Program-made: the position numbers and the translations under genes
Part shown: positions 7,592 through 15,018 of the stretch, one piece after another
Position numbering within the stretch: the first letter of the stretch is position 1
Layout of the letters: each line of letters begins with the position of its first letter
Assembly: GCF_003625485.1 (NCBI RefSeq)
Contig: NZ_RAIR01000001.1
Location: forward strand, 1 to 64,000
Length of the DNA stretch: 64,000 bases
Reading direction: 5' to 3'
Origin: Butyrivibrio sp. CB08
GTDB lineage: Bacteria > Bacillota > Clostridia > Lachnospirales > Lachnospiraceae
Notes under the pieces: generated by a model
Told to the model about the DNA's origin: nothing
Database searches by the model: none
Seen by the model: only the letters and a program-made list of their open reading frames with translations

Positions 7592-8111
7592 AGAATGTAG
7601 CGTTAATGGAGTCAGCTATGAGATTAAGAAACTCCTTGGCAAAGGTAAGGGAGGATATTCATACCTGGCAGTAAAGGATGGCCAGGAGTATGTCTTAAAA
7701 CAGATCCACCACGAGCCATGCGCATATTATCAGTTTGGTGACAAGATCCAGTCTGAAATAAATGATTACAAAAGACTGACTTCGATTGGAATCCGAATGC
7801 CTAAAATGATTGATGTTGATATTGATAAAGAACGCATTGTGAAGGAATACATAGACGGTGAGACCATTTATGAGCTTGTCGCCAGAGATCAGATGGATCC
7901 TGATTATATAAGACAGGTAAAAGCAATGTGTGAACTACTATATCCTGCGAAAACCAATATTGATTATTTCCCGACGAATTTTGTTGTTCATGATGGAGAG
8001 CTTTACTATATTGATTATGAGTGCAATGAATATATGGAAGAGTGGGATTTCGAGAACTGGGGAATAAAATACTGGTCTAAAACCCCAGAGTTCATGGAAT
8101 ACTGTTTATAG
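7575..8111 (+). CDS. Small protein-kinase-fold protein with altered catalytic loop
   Basis: 178 residues. The N-lobe is kinase-like: glycine loop LGKGKGGYSY (about residues 19-28), lysine in EYVLKQIH (about 43), and hinge IVKEYIDGETIY. In the C-lobe the usual HRD is replaced by NIDYFPTNFVV (D followed four residues on by N) and the metal motif DFG by DYE, as in Bud32/RIO- or aminoglycoside-kinase-like small kinases. It may be an atypical kinase or a pseudokinase. AAGGAG site within the end of the CPBP protease gene shows coupling. Confidence 0.7.
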   Translation: MTGHCEECSVNGVSYEIKKLLGKGKGGYSYLAVKDGQEYVLKQIHHEPCAYYQFGDKIQSEINDYKRLTSIGIRMPKMIDVDIDKERIVKEYIDGETIYELVARDQMDPDYIRQVKAMCELLYPAKTNIDYFPTNFVVHDGELYYIDYECNEYMEEWDFENWGIKYWSKTPEFMEYCL

Positions 8112-8123
8112 GGAGCAGAAATA

Positions 8124-8984
8124 ATGTATTTCAAGAAATATACAGATCATGATTATGAGGCAGTATGTAATTTCCTTATTGAACTAAATGATTGGGATAC
8201 GAGCCATATTAATTGGAACTGGGCAAGATTTGAGTGGATGTATGAACATCCGGAATTTAATAAGGATTTAATAGAGTCCATTGGACTTTGGCTGGATGAC
8301 GGTAAAGTGGTTGGTGCAGCAATCTATGATATGTATTTCGGTGAAGGCTTTTGTGGAGTCTTACCGGAGTATAAGAAGTTGTATTCTGAAATACTGGATT
8401 ATGCCTGCACTAATCTTAAGGATGATTCGGGATTTTCCCTTGCTGTCTGCGATGAAAACACAGATGAAATAGACATGGTCCGAAACAAGGGATTTATCAA
8501 GAATGAGCAGACAGAAAATATCATGGAACTGGACCTGGAAAGGGATTTTGTTGTTGCATTGCCGGAAGGGTATAAGTTTGTAAATCCTGATCCGGTGAAG
8601 GACATTTATGAGCTTTCATGGCTCTTCTGGCAAGGGTTTGATCACGGCGAAGATAAGACAGAGTTTGAAAAAGAAGGAATCGATACTCCAAGGGCGCGTA
8701 AGCACTTTAACAGGGATCTCTGTGTGGCTGCATGCAATGATGAGGGCGAACTGGTTTCCATATGTGGACTTTGGTATAACCCCAAAACGGACTATGTGTA
8801 TGTAGAGCCTGTCTGCACCATCCCAAGTCATAGGGGAAGAGGTGTAGCCAAGGCTGTAATTTATGAAGCTTTGGGAAGAGCAAAAAGGTTAGGGGCTAAG
8901 AAAGCGTTTGTAATATCAGACATGGATTTCTATACCGGACTTGGATTCAGAAACAAATACCACTACAGTTTTTACCAAAAATGA
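8124..8984 (+). CDS. GNAT family N-acetyltransferase (two-domain)
   Basis: 286 residues with a degenerate N-terminal GNAT-like half and a canonical C-terminal half; the acetyl-CoA loop is HRGRGVAK at about residue 235, followed by YTGLGFRN. Such tandem GNATs often bind the acceptor with the inactive half. GGGAG precedes the ATG by nine bases, 12 bases after the kinase-like gene, so it probably belongs to the CPBP/kinase transcription unit. Substrate unknown. Confidence 0.88.
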   Translation: MYFKKYTDHDYEAVCNFLIELNDWDTSHINWNWARFEWMYEHPEFNKDLIESIGLWLDDGKVVGAAIYDMYFGEGFCGVLPEYKKLYSEILDYACTNLKDDSGFSLAVCDENTDEIDMVRNKGFIKNEQTENIMELDLERDFVVALPEGYKFVNPDPVKDIYELSWLFWQGFDHGEDKTEFEKEGIDTPRARKHFNRDLCVAACNDEGELVSICGLWYNPKTDYVYVEPVCTIPSHRGRGVAKAVIYEALGRAKRLGAKKAFVISDMDFYTGLGFRNKYHYSFYQK

Positions 8985-9049
8985 GAAATAAAGCTTTTAT
9001 CGATGCCGAAATCTATAGTATGTTAAATTTTAATATAACTGACTAAGAC

Positions 9050-9055
9050 TATAAT
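9050..9055 (+). promoter_or_regulatory. Possible -10 box of the HEAT-repeat gene
   Basis: TATAAT at 9050-9055, 24 bases before the start codon and after an AT-rich stretch; no good -35 box is seen at the right distance. A start site about 9062 would leave a very short leader with GGGAGG. Confidence 0.4.
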
Positions 9056-9078
9056 CGGGATTTGGGAGGAGCATTGGG

Positions 9079-9534
9079 ATGAAAGAAAACATCGTACAGA
9101 AGCTTACATCAAAAGATGATAAATATGCCTGTGCCTTTACTGATAGAATTGTTGCAGAAAGCCATGATACAGATGAATGGTATAAATACTTTGAGGATGT
9201 TGCTTCGTTGCTCGACCATCCAAAGTCATTGGTAAGAAATCGAGCTTTGTATATTCTTGCGGCAAACGCACAGTGGGATGAAGAAAACCGGTTTGATCTC
9301 ATCCTTCCGGATTATCTGAAACACATCACCGATGAAAAGCCCATTACCGCCCGACAATGCGTGAAGGCACTTGCTCAAGTGGGACTGGCAAGGCCGCAGT
9401 ATATCCCGCAAATTCTGTCTGCTCTGCGTAGCGCTGATTTGTCCAAATACAAAGACAGTATGCGTCCGCTGATTGAAAGGGACATGGAAGAAACGGAAAA
9501 GATACTGATGAATTCCGGTTTGACGATTAGATGA
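9079..9534 (+). CDS. HEAT-repeat-like protein (often annotated SufBD-like)
   Basis: 151 residues, all-helical, with two or three HEAT-type helical pairs (for example HPKSLVRNRALYILAANA at about residues 47-64 and KPITARQCVKALAQVGLA at about 93-110). Relatives in Clostridia are often labelled SufBD or DNA-alkylation-repair-like but have no shown activity. The start follows GGGAGGAGC. The last residues, NSGLTIR, are encoded by the junction element that overlaps the stop codon. Confidence 0.65.
   Translation: MKENIVQKLTSKDDKYACAFTDRIVAESHDTDEWYKYFEDVASLLDHPKSLVRNRALYILAANAQWDEENRFDLILPDYLKHITDEKPITARQCVKALAQVGLARPQYIPQILSALRSADLSKYKDSMRPLIERDMEETEKILMNSGLTIR
9508..9525 (+). repeat. Cassette-junction element, copy 3 (inside CDS end)
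   Basis: ATGAATTCCGGTTTGACG: the right half matches the consensus. It codes for MNSGLT at the end of the HEAT-repeat protein. Confidence 0.6.
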
Positions 9535-9546
9535 GAAGAGGGAAAA

Positions 9547-10308
9547 ATGAGTGAACAGAAATATGCAAGTTGGAATCCTTGGCACGGCTGTACGAAATAC
9601 TCGGAAGGATGCCGTTTCTGTTATGTTTATCGGCAGGATGAAGCGTACGGCAGTTCGTTTTCGTCGGAACAATGCCGCAAAACACAAAACTTTAATCTGC
9701 CGATAAAAAAGAAGCGGGACGGAACGTCGAAGATCGAGCCTGGTTCTATCATTATGACTTGCTTTACGTCGGATTTTTTACTGAAAGATGCAGATGAATG
9801 GCGTGCTGAATGCTGGGAAATGATAAAGCGTCGCAACGATTGTATGTTTTACTTTTTCACGAAACGCATTGAACGCTTTTCGGAATGTGTGCCGTTTGAC
9901 TGGGGAGACGGCTATGATAATGTCATAGTAGGTTGCACTTGTGAAAATCAGGATCGGGCGGATTATAGGCTGCCAATATTTGCGGATTTGCCTATCAAGC
10001 ACAAAACGGTTATCCTCGGTCCCATGCTTGGTCCTGTCAATCTTGAAAAGTATCTTGACGGCAGTATCTGCGAGGTGGCCTGCTCAGGCGAGTCGGGCAT
10101 AAACGTGCGGCCGCTCGACTATGAATGGGTGCTGGATGTTCGTCGCCAGTGTATGAATAAAGGCGTCCCATTTCAGTTTCATCAAACGGGAGCCTATTTT
10201 ATCAAAAACGGCAGAATGTACCATATACCCCGTCGTTTTCAAATATCGCAGGCTCGAAAAGCGGGGATTGATTATAAAATTGTGGATGGATTTATACCGG
10301 ATTATTAG
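9547..10308 (+). CDS. DUF5131 (phage Gp37/Gp68) family protein, radical-SAM-like
   Basis: 253 residues. The N-terminal SWNPWHGCTKYSEGCRFCY holds a Cys-x6-Cys-x2-Cys cluster of the kind that binds an iron-sulfur centre, and the middle has the strand motifs PGSIIMTCFTSDFL and VIVGCTCENQDRADYR of this family's TIM-barrel-like fold. The biochemical role is unknown; relatives occur in phages and bacterial accessory regions. It starts 12 bases after the HEAT-repeat gene behind GAGGG and may be co-transcribed with it. Confidence 0.82.
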   Translation: MSEQKYASWNPWHGCTKYSEGCRFCYVYRQDEAYGSSFSSEQCRKTQNFNLPIKKKRDGTSKIEPGSIIMTCFTSDFLLKDADEWRAECWEMIKRRNDCMFYFFTKRIERFSECVPFDWGDGYDNVIVGCTCENQDRADYRLPIFADLPIKHKTVILGPMLGPVNLEKYLDGSICEVACSGESGINVRPLDYEWVLDVRRQCMNKGVPFQFHQTGAYFIKNGRMYHIPRRFQISQARKAGIDYKIVDGFIPDY

Positions 10309-10361
10309 ACTCGAAATGTTCTTTAATAACACTACGAATCGGTATTTGGAGGTAAAGCATT

Positions 10362-10697
10362 ATGACCACAGCAGAATGGATCACAACTTCATTGGTATTT
10401 ATAATTGCGGCTATTCTTGCAGTTGTCAGTATCAGGAGCTTTCAAAATAAAGGATTCTTATTCAATAATGCATATATTTATGCCTCAAAGGAAGAAAGGG
10501 GAAAGATGGATAAGAAGCCTTATTATAGGCAGTCAGCGATTGTCTTCTGTATTTTGTGTGCAGTTTTTCTTGTCATTGGCCTATCTCTTTTGCTTCATAA
10601 AGACAAGTTGTTTCTGCTTGAGATACCCCTGATAGTTGGCGTTATCATTTATGCAATTGTATCGACGGTGCAGGTCAACAAGAAGACAAAGAGATAG
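10362..10697 (+). CDS. DUF3784-like small membrane protein
   Basis: 111 residues with three membrane segments (about residues 6-24, 59-79 and 84-101) and a conserved soluble loop (AYIYASKEERGKMDKKPYYR) between the first two. This layout fits the DUF3784 family of Clostridia, function unknown. A clear GGAGG precedes the ATG. The junction element begins on the base after its stop codon. Confidence 0.7.
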   Translation: MTTAEWITTSLVFIIAAILAVVSIRSFQNKGFLFNNAYIYASKEERGKMDKKPYYRQSAIVFCILCAVFLVIGLSLLLHKDKLFLLEIPLIVGVIIYAIVSTVQVNKKTKR

Positions 10698-10715
10698 ACA
10701 GATTCCAGTTTGACG
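10698..10715 (+). repeat. Cassette-junction element, copy 4
   Basis: ACAGATTCCAGTTTGACG immediately after the TAG stop of the DUF3784-like gene; two mismatches from consensus. Confidence 0.7.
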
Positions 10716-10764
10716 AAAAGATTTAAAACTATATTGTTGATTGATGAATGGGGTAAAAATCGTC

Positions 10765-11679
10765 ATGATTGAAAAATTGTATGAAAAATATCTGATAGAA
10801 TGTTCAAATAACTCAATACTAGAAGCTGTAGCATTTGAATTATTTAAAGAAAAGATATGTGATAAATTATCTTATATGAACAGCATTGCTATTGATAATG
10901 GAGTAGATGAACAAGGTGTTCTATACTATTCTTTATGGAGTAATGATGGAATTCAAACTTGCAATGTGCCCGTGTATGGGTATTATGCTTCATCAGAAAA
11001 GACCCTGTCAAAATTATTCTGTAAACTATCAGACACAGTAATAAGTAATGGTGATACAAAATTTCAAATAAATCTGTATGCTCATGATTATGAAGCATTA
11101 GCATTGTTTTCAATGATGCAATTTGGCTATATTTACGAACAAGGCAGACTTGAAATTACAGATTATCCTTACCAATTTAACGATACATATACAATTAAGA
11201 CTTTGGAGAAAGATGAAATTGAAAAACGCTGGGATGAAATATGGACACTGACAGATGCAATAATAAAACATTTAAAACAGGCACCTGTTTTTTATCCAGG
11301 TCATGAATTTACAGAGCAGGTATACAAAGAATTTTTTATGGATTCAGAGACGAATCTTCATATTGCTCTTTCAAAGGATGATGAAATAATTGGAATGATA
11401 GAAAGTAATAGTGAATCAGATGTGTTTGCTTTTCATAGCACCAAATCGGTAAATGTAGGGGAAATATATGTGATGCCGAAATATAGAGGAAGTTCTCTTT
11501 CTAAAGATTTGCTTCAATTTGTCATTGAACATGAAAAACAAAAGGATGCCAGATATCTATGGGTTGGACACGGAACGGCTAATCCGAATGCACGAGGATT
11601 CTGGAATAAATATTTTAAGACATATCAATATGAACTTGTAAGAACAATCAAAAATATTAAGTTTACAAATTCAGTTTGA
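10765..11679 (+). CDS. GNAT family N-acetyltransferase (long, two-domain)
   Basis: About 304 residues; the C-terminal half is a GNAT domain with the acetyl-CoA loop KYRGSSLSKDLL and a downstream NARGFWNKYF motif. ATG at 10765 is preferred because GGGG lies 11 bases upstream; ATG at 10744 would add seven residues. The gene is more AT-rich than its neighbours. Its last residues TNSV and stop codon lie within a tandem pair of junction elements. Substrate unknown. Confidence 0.85.
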   Translation: MIEKLYEKYLIECSNNSILEAVAFELFKEKICDKLSYMNSIAIDNGVDEQGVLYYSLWSNDGIQTCNVPVYGYYASSEKTLSKLFCKLSDTVISNGDTKFQINLYAHDYEALALFSMMQFGYIYEQGRLEITDYPYQFNDTYTIKTLEKDEIEKRWDEIWTLTDAIIKHLKQAPVFYPGHEFTEQVYKEFFMDSETNLHIALSKDDEIIGMIESNSESDVFAFHSTKSVNVGEIYVMPKYRGSSLSKDLLQFVIEHEKQKDARYLWVGHGTANPNARGFWNKYFKTYQYELVRTIKNIKFTNSV

Positions 11680-11690
11680 CAAATTCCAGT
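11665..11690 (+). repeat. Cassette-junction element, copies 5a and 5b in tandem
   Basis: ACAAATTCAGTTTGAC (11665-11680) overlaps the stop codon of the GNAT gene and runs into a second left arm, ACAAATTCCAGT (11679-11690). The second copy lacks the TTTGT arm but is followed by AACGC...GGGCGTTAG (11692-11711), a small inverted repeat. Confidence 0.7.
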
Positions 11691-11812
11691 AAAACGCTCC
11701 ACCTTCTAGGGCGTTAGAGCAGAAAATTTGAAAATATTTTTCAGGATAAAAGGATAGGTAAACCTGATGAAAGGTATATTTATGGATTGGATGAAGTGGA
11801 GATTAACGGAGT

Positions 11813-12313
11813 ATGAAAGAGCAGGTTATTTTACTTAACGGCCCGTCCAGCAGTGGAAAATCTACTTTGGCAAAAGCACTGCAAAATCTGATAAATACTG
11901 AGGCTCACAAAAGATGTATAGTGGTTTCCATAGACGATTTTATGAAGCTTTCTCAGACAGAAACCATCTATGAGGATGATGTTTTTGAGATATCAGGCGA
12001 TATGTGCGCAAAAGCATTAGAATTGCTTGAGGCAGGCTTCGACATAATCATTGACCACGTGATAACAAGTGAACGGATTTTTAACCAATTGGTCGGGAGC
12101 CTATCTTCTTTTTCCTTGAGGAAGGTGCGGATTACCTGCCCGTTGGATATTTTAAAACGCAGAGAATTGAAGCGCGGGGACAGGTGCGTCGGATCTGCGG
12201 AAGCCTCTGCAGAGTACTTGTTTCCGAAGGAGGGATATGACCTGGTCGTTGATACTGGGGGACAATCTCCGGAAGAGAATGCACGGCTGATTTTTACAAG
12301 CTTTTTTGATTAA
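11813..12313 (+). CDS. Chloramphenicol phosphotransferase-like P-loop kinase
   Basis: 166 residues. The Walker A motif GPSSSGKST (residues 9-17) opens the protein, as in the CPT-like/zeta-toxin branch of small kinases; VSIDDFM (about residue 40) carries the acidic pair that positions substrate and DHVI (about 82) is a second acidic site. R-rich lid segment LKRRELKRGDR. Close to the 178-residue chloramphenicol 3'-O-phosphotransferase, but the drug specificity cannot be read from sequence. GGAG lies about 11 bases upstream of the ATG. Its stop TAA begins the next junction element. Confidence 0.75.
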   Translation: MKEQVILLNGPSSSGKSTLAKALQNLINTEAHKRCIVVSIDDFMKLSQTETIYEDDVFEISGDMCAKALELLEAGFDIIIDHVITSERIFNQLVGSLSSFSLRKVRITCPLDILKRRELKRGDRCVGSAEASAEYLFPKEGYDLVVDTGGQSPEENARLIFTSFFD

Positions 12314-12333
12314 CAAATCGGCAGTTTGTCGAG
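12313..12333 (+). repeat. Cassette-junction element, copy 6 with outer inverted repeat
   Basis: ACAAATCGGCAGTTTGTCGAG overlaps the stop codon of the kinase. It sits inside a second inverted repeat, ATTAACA (12309-12315) and TGTTAAT (12335-12341), so the whole 33-base stretch has nested symmetry with AAC and GTT at its ends. Confidence 0.75.
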
Positions 12334-12380
12334 CTGTTAATGGAATCGTGAGGTGCTTATGGGGCTTCGGGTTGTGAATT

Positions 12381-12692
12381 GTCTGCTCTATATGGATAAA
12401 ATGTTAAAGAGGGCAGACAGAAAATGCCCATAATGTCTGCTGTAAACAAGCAAACTACGGGAATAGGCAGACAGAAATCGCTGGTATAGTCTGCTGCAAT
12501 TGAGAAAAATGCAGTTATAGGCAGACATAAAACGCTGGAATAGTCTGTCGAAATTGAGAAAAGGTGGATTTAGGCAGTCCATAGGTCCCAAAAAGATCTG
12601 CCTAAATTGAAGAAAATGTGGATTTAGGCAGATCGACAACACTAAAACGACCTGCCCAAATTGCTATTATTCGGATTTGGGCAGATTTTTAG
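12381..12692. repeat. Tandem array of GGCAGAC/GTCTGCC hairpins, period about 54 bp
   Basis: GGCAG begins at 12412, 12466, 12520, 12573, 12627 and 12679, a period of 52-54 bases. Between them lie GTCTGC or CTGCC half-sites at 12381, 12435, 12489, 12543, 12597 and 12652, so each unit can fold into a hairpin of about 36 nt (for example ATCTGCCTAAAT with ATTTAGGCAGAT). The loops share an AATTGAGAAAA core. The last unit ends in a T-run. The minus strand has an open frame of 84 codons here, but its repeated peptide follows from the repeat itself and I do not call it a gene. Possible structured RNA or repeat element. Confidence 0.8.
12652..12690 (+). terminator. Terminator-like last hairpin of the array
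   Basis: CTGCCCAAAT (12652-12661) pairs perfectly with ATTTGGGCAG (12675-12684) and is followed by ATTTTT. Confidence 0.75.
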
Positions 12693-12710
12693 TGCAGAAG
12701 ATTATCTCAT

Positions 12711-12725
12711 CAAATTCAAGTTGCC
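12711..12725 (+). repeat. Cassette-junction element, copy 7 (degenerate)
   Basis: CAAATTCAAGTTGCC, right after the tandem hairpin array; with copy 6 it brackets the array as a roughly 400-base unit without a gene. Confidence 0.45.
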
Positions 12726-12752
12726 ATAAGGAATCATAACACAAAGAAGTGA

Positions 12753-12793
12753 AAAACAGACTTATTTCCGTGTAAGGAGAGGTCTGTTTTTTT
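12753..12793 (+). terminator. Intrinsic terminator or attenuator upstream of yjdF-like gene
   Basis: AAAACAGAC (12753-12761) pairs with GTCTGTTTT (12782-12790), and T continues to 12793. The loop contains the Shine-Dalgarno-like TAAGGAGAGG. It lies only 18 bases before the yjdF-like start codon. Confidence 0.75.
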
Positions 12794-12810
12794 ATTGTGG
12801 TATTTTTATT

Positions 12811-13236
12811 ATGATGGGTACTGAACAAATGATTGTTGCTTTAACTGTATATTTTGATGATCCTTTTTGGATAGGAGTTTTTGAACGCATAGAAAATGGA
12901 AAATTGTCTGTGTCAAAAGTAACTTTTGGTGCAGAACCAAAGGATTATGAAATTCAGGACTATATTTTCAGGAACTATTATAAACTGAAATTTAGTCCTG
13001 CGGTAGATGTTGTGGTCAAGGAAGGGAAAATGAATCCAAAGAGATTACAACGTGATGCGAAGAAAACGGTTCTGGAAAAAGGTGTCGGTACAAAGTCTCA
13101 GCAGGCGCTAAAACTGCAGCAGGAGCAGAACAAGCTTGAACACAAGATTAAAAGCCGGGAACAGAAAGAAGCAGAGGCATTAAGACTTTTTGAACTAAAG
13201 CAGCTGAAAAAGAAAGAAAAACACAAGGGACATTAG
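12811..13236 (+). CDS. yjdF: YjdF family protein (DUF2992)
   Basis: 141 residues. The N-terminal half carries the family core LTVYFDDPFWIGVFER; the C-terminal half is a charged helix rich in Lys, Glu and Gln (about residues 85-141, likely coiled coil). Function is unknown, but yjdF genes in Firmicutes are commonly controlled by the yjdF riboswitch that senses azaaromatic compounds. No good ribosome binding site lies before ATG 12811 or ATG 12829, and a terminator-like hairpin lies just upstream, so control by the leader is plausible. Confidence 0.85.
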   Translation: MMGTEQMIVALTVYFDDPFWIGVFERIENGKLSVSKVTFGAEPKDYEIQDYIFRNYYKLKFSPAVDVVVKEGKMNPKRLQRDAKKTVLEKGVGTKSQQALKLQQEQNKLEHKIKSREQKEAEALRLFELKQLKKKEKHKGH

Positions 13237-13253
13237 GACTACAAATAAAAATT

Positions 13254-14177
13254 ATGGAAATCAGTAAAATGAAAAAGTTTTTAACATTAGATAGCAAAGC
13301 GATAGAAGGTCAAAATATATCCTATAGCATATTTGGCGAGGGAGATATTGATTTAGTGATTGAAATGGGACTTGGTGCAGTTGCTGGCGAATGGTGGCAT
13401 ATTGCAGCGCAACTGTCAAAACAATTTACTGTTCTTTTGTATGAGCGCGGAAGAAATATTTCCAAGGCGCGCTCGCCCCGAAATATAGCCGAAGAATTGC
13501 ATGCTTTGTTAATGAAATTACCGTGTAAAAGTAAGGTTACATTTTTGGCTCATTCGCAGGGAGGCCTGTATGCCCAGCAATTTGCTAGAATGTATCCGAA
13601 TATGGTTCGAGGAATTGTGTTTGTAGATCCCTTATCTGCAAATGATAATACATACAAATCAGTGTTTTTGACAGCGCAGGAGCAGAAAAAGAGCGGATTT
13701 AATAAATCAGAAAATCTTGTAATAATGAGAAAATTGGCTTCTTGCCATTTGGGATTTGTAATAAAACTGATTATGAGAAAAGCACCGCCGTTCTATTACT
13801 ATAATCAATTTTCACCAGAAGCAAAGAAATATATTTTAGATGAATTAACAAAGGTAGAGCTTCACGATGCGGCATTAGAGGAATACCGTATTGCACATGA
13901 GGAGAAAGAAATCTGTCAATTAAAAGAAAAAGGGAATTTTCCACAGATTCCTATCGTGCTTATAACACATGGAAGTGAATTTGAAATAAAAGAAATCATG
14001 GAATTTTGCCAAACTACAAAAGAGTTTGCAGAAAAGGTTGAAGAGCTGTGGCAGTCGTTGATGCAGGGATATCTTACATTTTCTGAACAGTCAGTTTTGT
14101 TAAGAGCAAGTAATAGCGGACACTATATCCACTTGACGGATTTTGAAGTAATTAAGCTGGCATTGCTGCGCATATGA
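13254..14177 (+). CDS. Alpha/beta-fold hydrolase
   Basis: 307 residues. The nucleophile elbow is AHSQGG (Ser about residue 102), the acid is probably in FVDPLS or in the later PIVLITHGSEF strand, and the catalytic His is in SNSGHYIHL near the C-terminus. VIEMGLGAVAGEW takes the oxyanion-loop position. Substrate unknown; this group includes esterases and haloalkane dehalogenase-like enzymes. There is no clear ribosome binding site; ATG at 13269 is an alternative start. Confidence 0.85.
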   Translation: MEISKMKKFLTLDSKAIEGQNISYSIFGEGDIDLVIEMGLGAVAGEWWHIAAQLSKQFTVLLYERGRNISKARSPRNIAEELHALLMKLPCKSKVTFLAHSQGGLYAQQFARMYPNMVRGIVFVDPLSANDNTYKSVFLTAQEQKKSGFNKSENLVIMRKLASCHLGFVIKLIMRKAPPFYYYNQFSPEAKKYILDELTKVELHDAALEEYRIAHEEKEICQLKEKGNFPQIPIVLITHGSEFEIKEIMEFCQTTKEFAEKVEELWQSLMQGYLTFSEQSVLLRASNSGHYIHLTDFEVIKLALLRI

Positions 14178-14186
14178 GTATAGATT

Positions 14187-14299
14187 ATTGAATTTCCTCA
14201 GAAATTCAATGATTGTATTGGACTAGGCCCTCGCAGAGCGAGGGGCGTATCCTGCGGAATGCGGATTCTTGAACGCATTTTTCTTTTTGCGTTCAAGAA
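14187..14299. repeat. Three consecutive perfect hairpins
   Basis: ATTGAATTTC/GAAATTCAAT (14187-14210, 4-base loop), CCCTCGC/GCGAGGG (14228-14244, 3-base loop) and TTCTTGAACGC/GCGTTCAAGAA (14266-14299, T-rich loop). None is followed by a clean T-run on the plus strand. They fill the 150-base gap between the hydrolase and the next fragment. Confidence 0.7.
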
Positions 14300-14328
14300 G
14301 TCATAATGAGTTAGATTGTGATTGAAAA

Positions 14329-14526
14329 ATGAAAGAGATAAATACACAGCGTCTTATTCTAAGGGCATTCAGAGAAACTGACTATGATGATCTGTTTGAA
14401 AATCTGTCACAGCTTGAAGATGATGAATTTGAATTCAGGAAAATAGATCTTTGGACAAAAGAAATAGAGAAGAACTTCAGGGTTATAAGAGCGGAGAAAT
14501 ATGAGGATGTTATCAAACGGATTTAG
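14329..14526 (+). pseudogene. Truncated GNAT N-terminus
   Basis: 65 codons. The first 30 residues (INTQRLILRAFRETDYDDLF) are the typical start of a RimJ/RimL-type GNAT, but the sequence then leaves the family and stops without an acetyl-CoA loop. It overlaps the next gene by 26 bases. Probably the remains of an acetyltransferase joined to unrelated DNA. Confidence 0.6.
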
Positions 14527-14911
14527 AGCTGATGATGATATTCGGGCGGCATTAAATAAAAAATCATTCGAACTGAATTATAATGGCGGGACTATATGGT
14601 GTGAGCATCTCGATGGAATGGGAAACCATGAGCAGGAAGTGATTGAAAAGCTTAAAGGAGATTTGCCCAAGTTGATGAGACCTTCGGTTTCATCCTGTAT
14701 GATTATTAACTTGGATGAAACGAAGATAACAGAAGATATAGCGAATGCGATTGTGGATGGTTTGGTTGGTGGTAACAAGAAGCTTAGAAAGATTGCCTTT
14801 GTAGGTGTGGGTAAAAGATACTATGCAGTATTCAATGAAATTCATAATCGAAGTGGAACAATTGTAAGATTCATAGCTGATTATGAAAAAGCAAAAGAGT
14901 GGGTATTGTAA
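14501..14911 (+). CDS. Hypothetical protein, 136 residues, possibly STAS-like fold
   Basis: Not recognised with confidence. An alternation of strands and helices (SCMIINLDETKITEDIANAI, LRKIAFVGVGKRYYAV, IVRFIADYEKAKEWV) resembles the STAS/SpoIIAA-like fold of lipid- or nucleotide-binding proteins. GCGGAG lies a few bases before ATG 14501, within the end of the GNAT fragment; ATG 14507 is an alternative. After the stop TAACAA there is a small inverted repeat AGAACT/AGTTCT. Confidence 0.6.
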   Translation: MRMLSNGFRADDDIRAALNKKSFELNYNGGTIWCEHLDGMGNHEQEVIEKLKGDLPKLMRPSVSSCMIINLDETKITEDIANAIVDGLVGGNKKLRKIAFVGVGKRYYAVFNEIHNRSGTIVRFIADYEKAKEWVL

Positions 14912-14993
14912 CAAAGAACTATATGACAACTGAGTTCTATTTTATAGGAAAACGGATGAAGAAATATATATAGTGTGCACAACAGAGGGATTT

Positions 14994-15015
14994 ACAAATT
15001 CCAATTTGTGGAGGG
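14994..15015 (+). repeat. Cassette-junction element, copy 8
   Basis: ACAAAT-TCCA-ATTTGT with perfect 6-bp arms, running straight into GGAGGG, the ribosome binding site of the next gene. The element thus forms the leader of the GyrI-like gene. Confidence 0.8.
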
Positions 15016-15018
15016 ATT

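Noticed and set aside
11692-11711. Classical integron attC site (AACGC...GGGCGTTAG)
   Set aside because: The ends resemble attC core sites, but the stretch is only 20 bases, lacks the inner L boxes, and no integron integrase is present in the window. Noted only as part of the junction-element question.
12388-12642. 84-codon minus-strand open frame in the tandem hairpin array
   Set aside because: Its repeated peptide follows directly from the 54-base DNA repeat (54 is divisible by three), there is no ribosome binding site, and hairpin pairing explains the sequence better.
12381-12692. CRISPR array
   Set aside because: Units are 54-base imperfect repeats throughout, with no alternation of an invariant repeat and unique spacers, and no cas genes lie nearby.
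12600-12810. Canonical yjdF riboswitch
   Set aside because: The expected conserved core could not be recognised by eye; only the terminator hairpin and the end of the tandem array are there, so no riboswitch is called.
14266-14299. Intrinsic terminator after the hydrolase
   Set aside because: The stem is perfect, but the T-rich stretch is in its loop and not after it.
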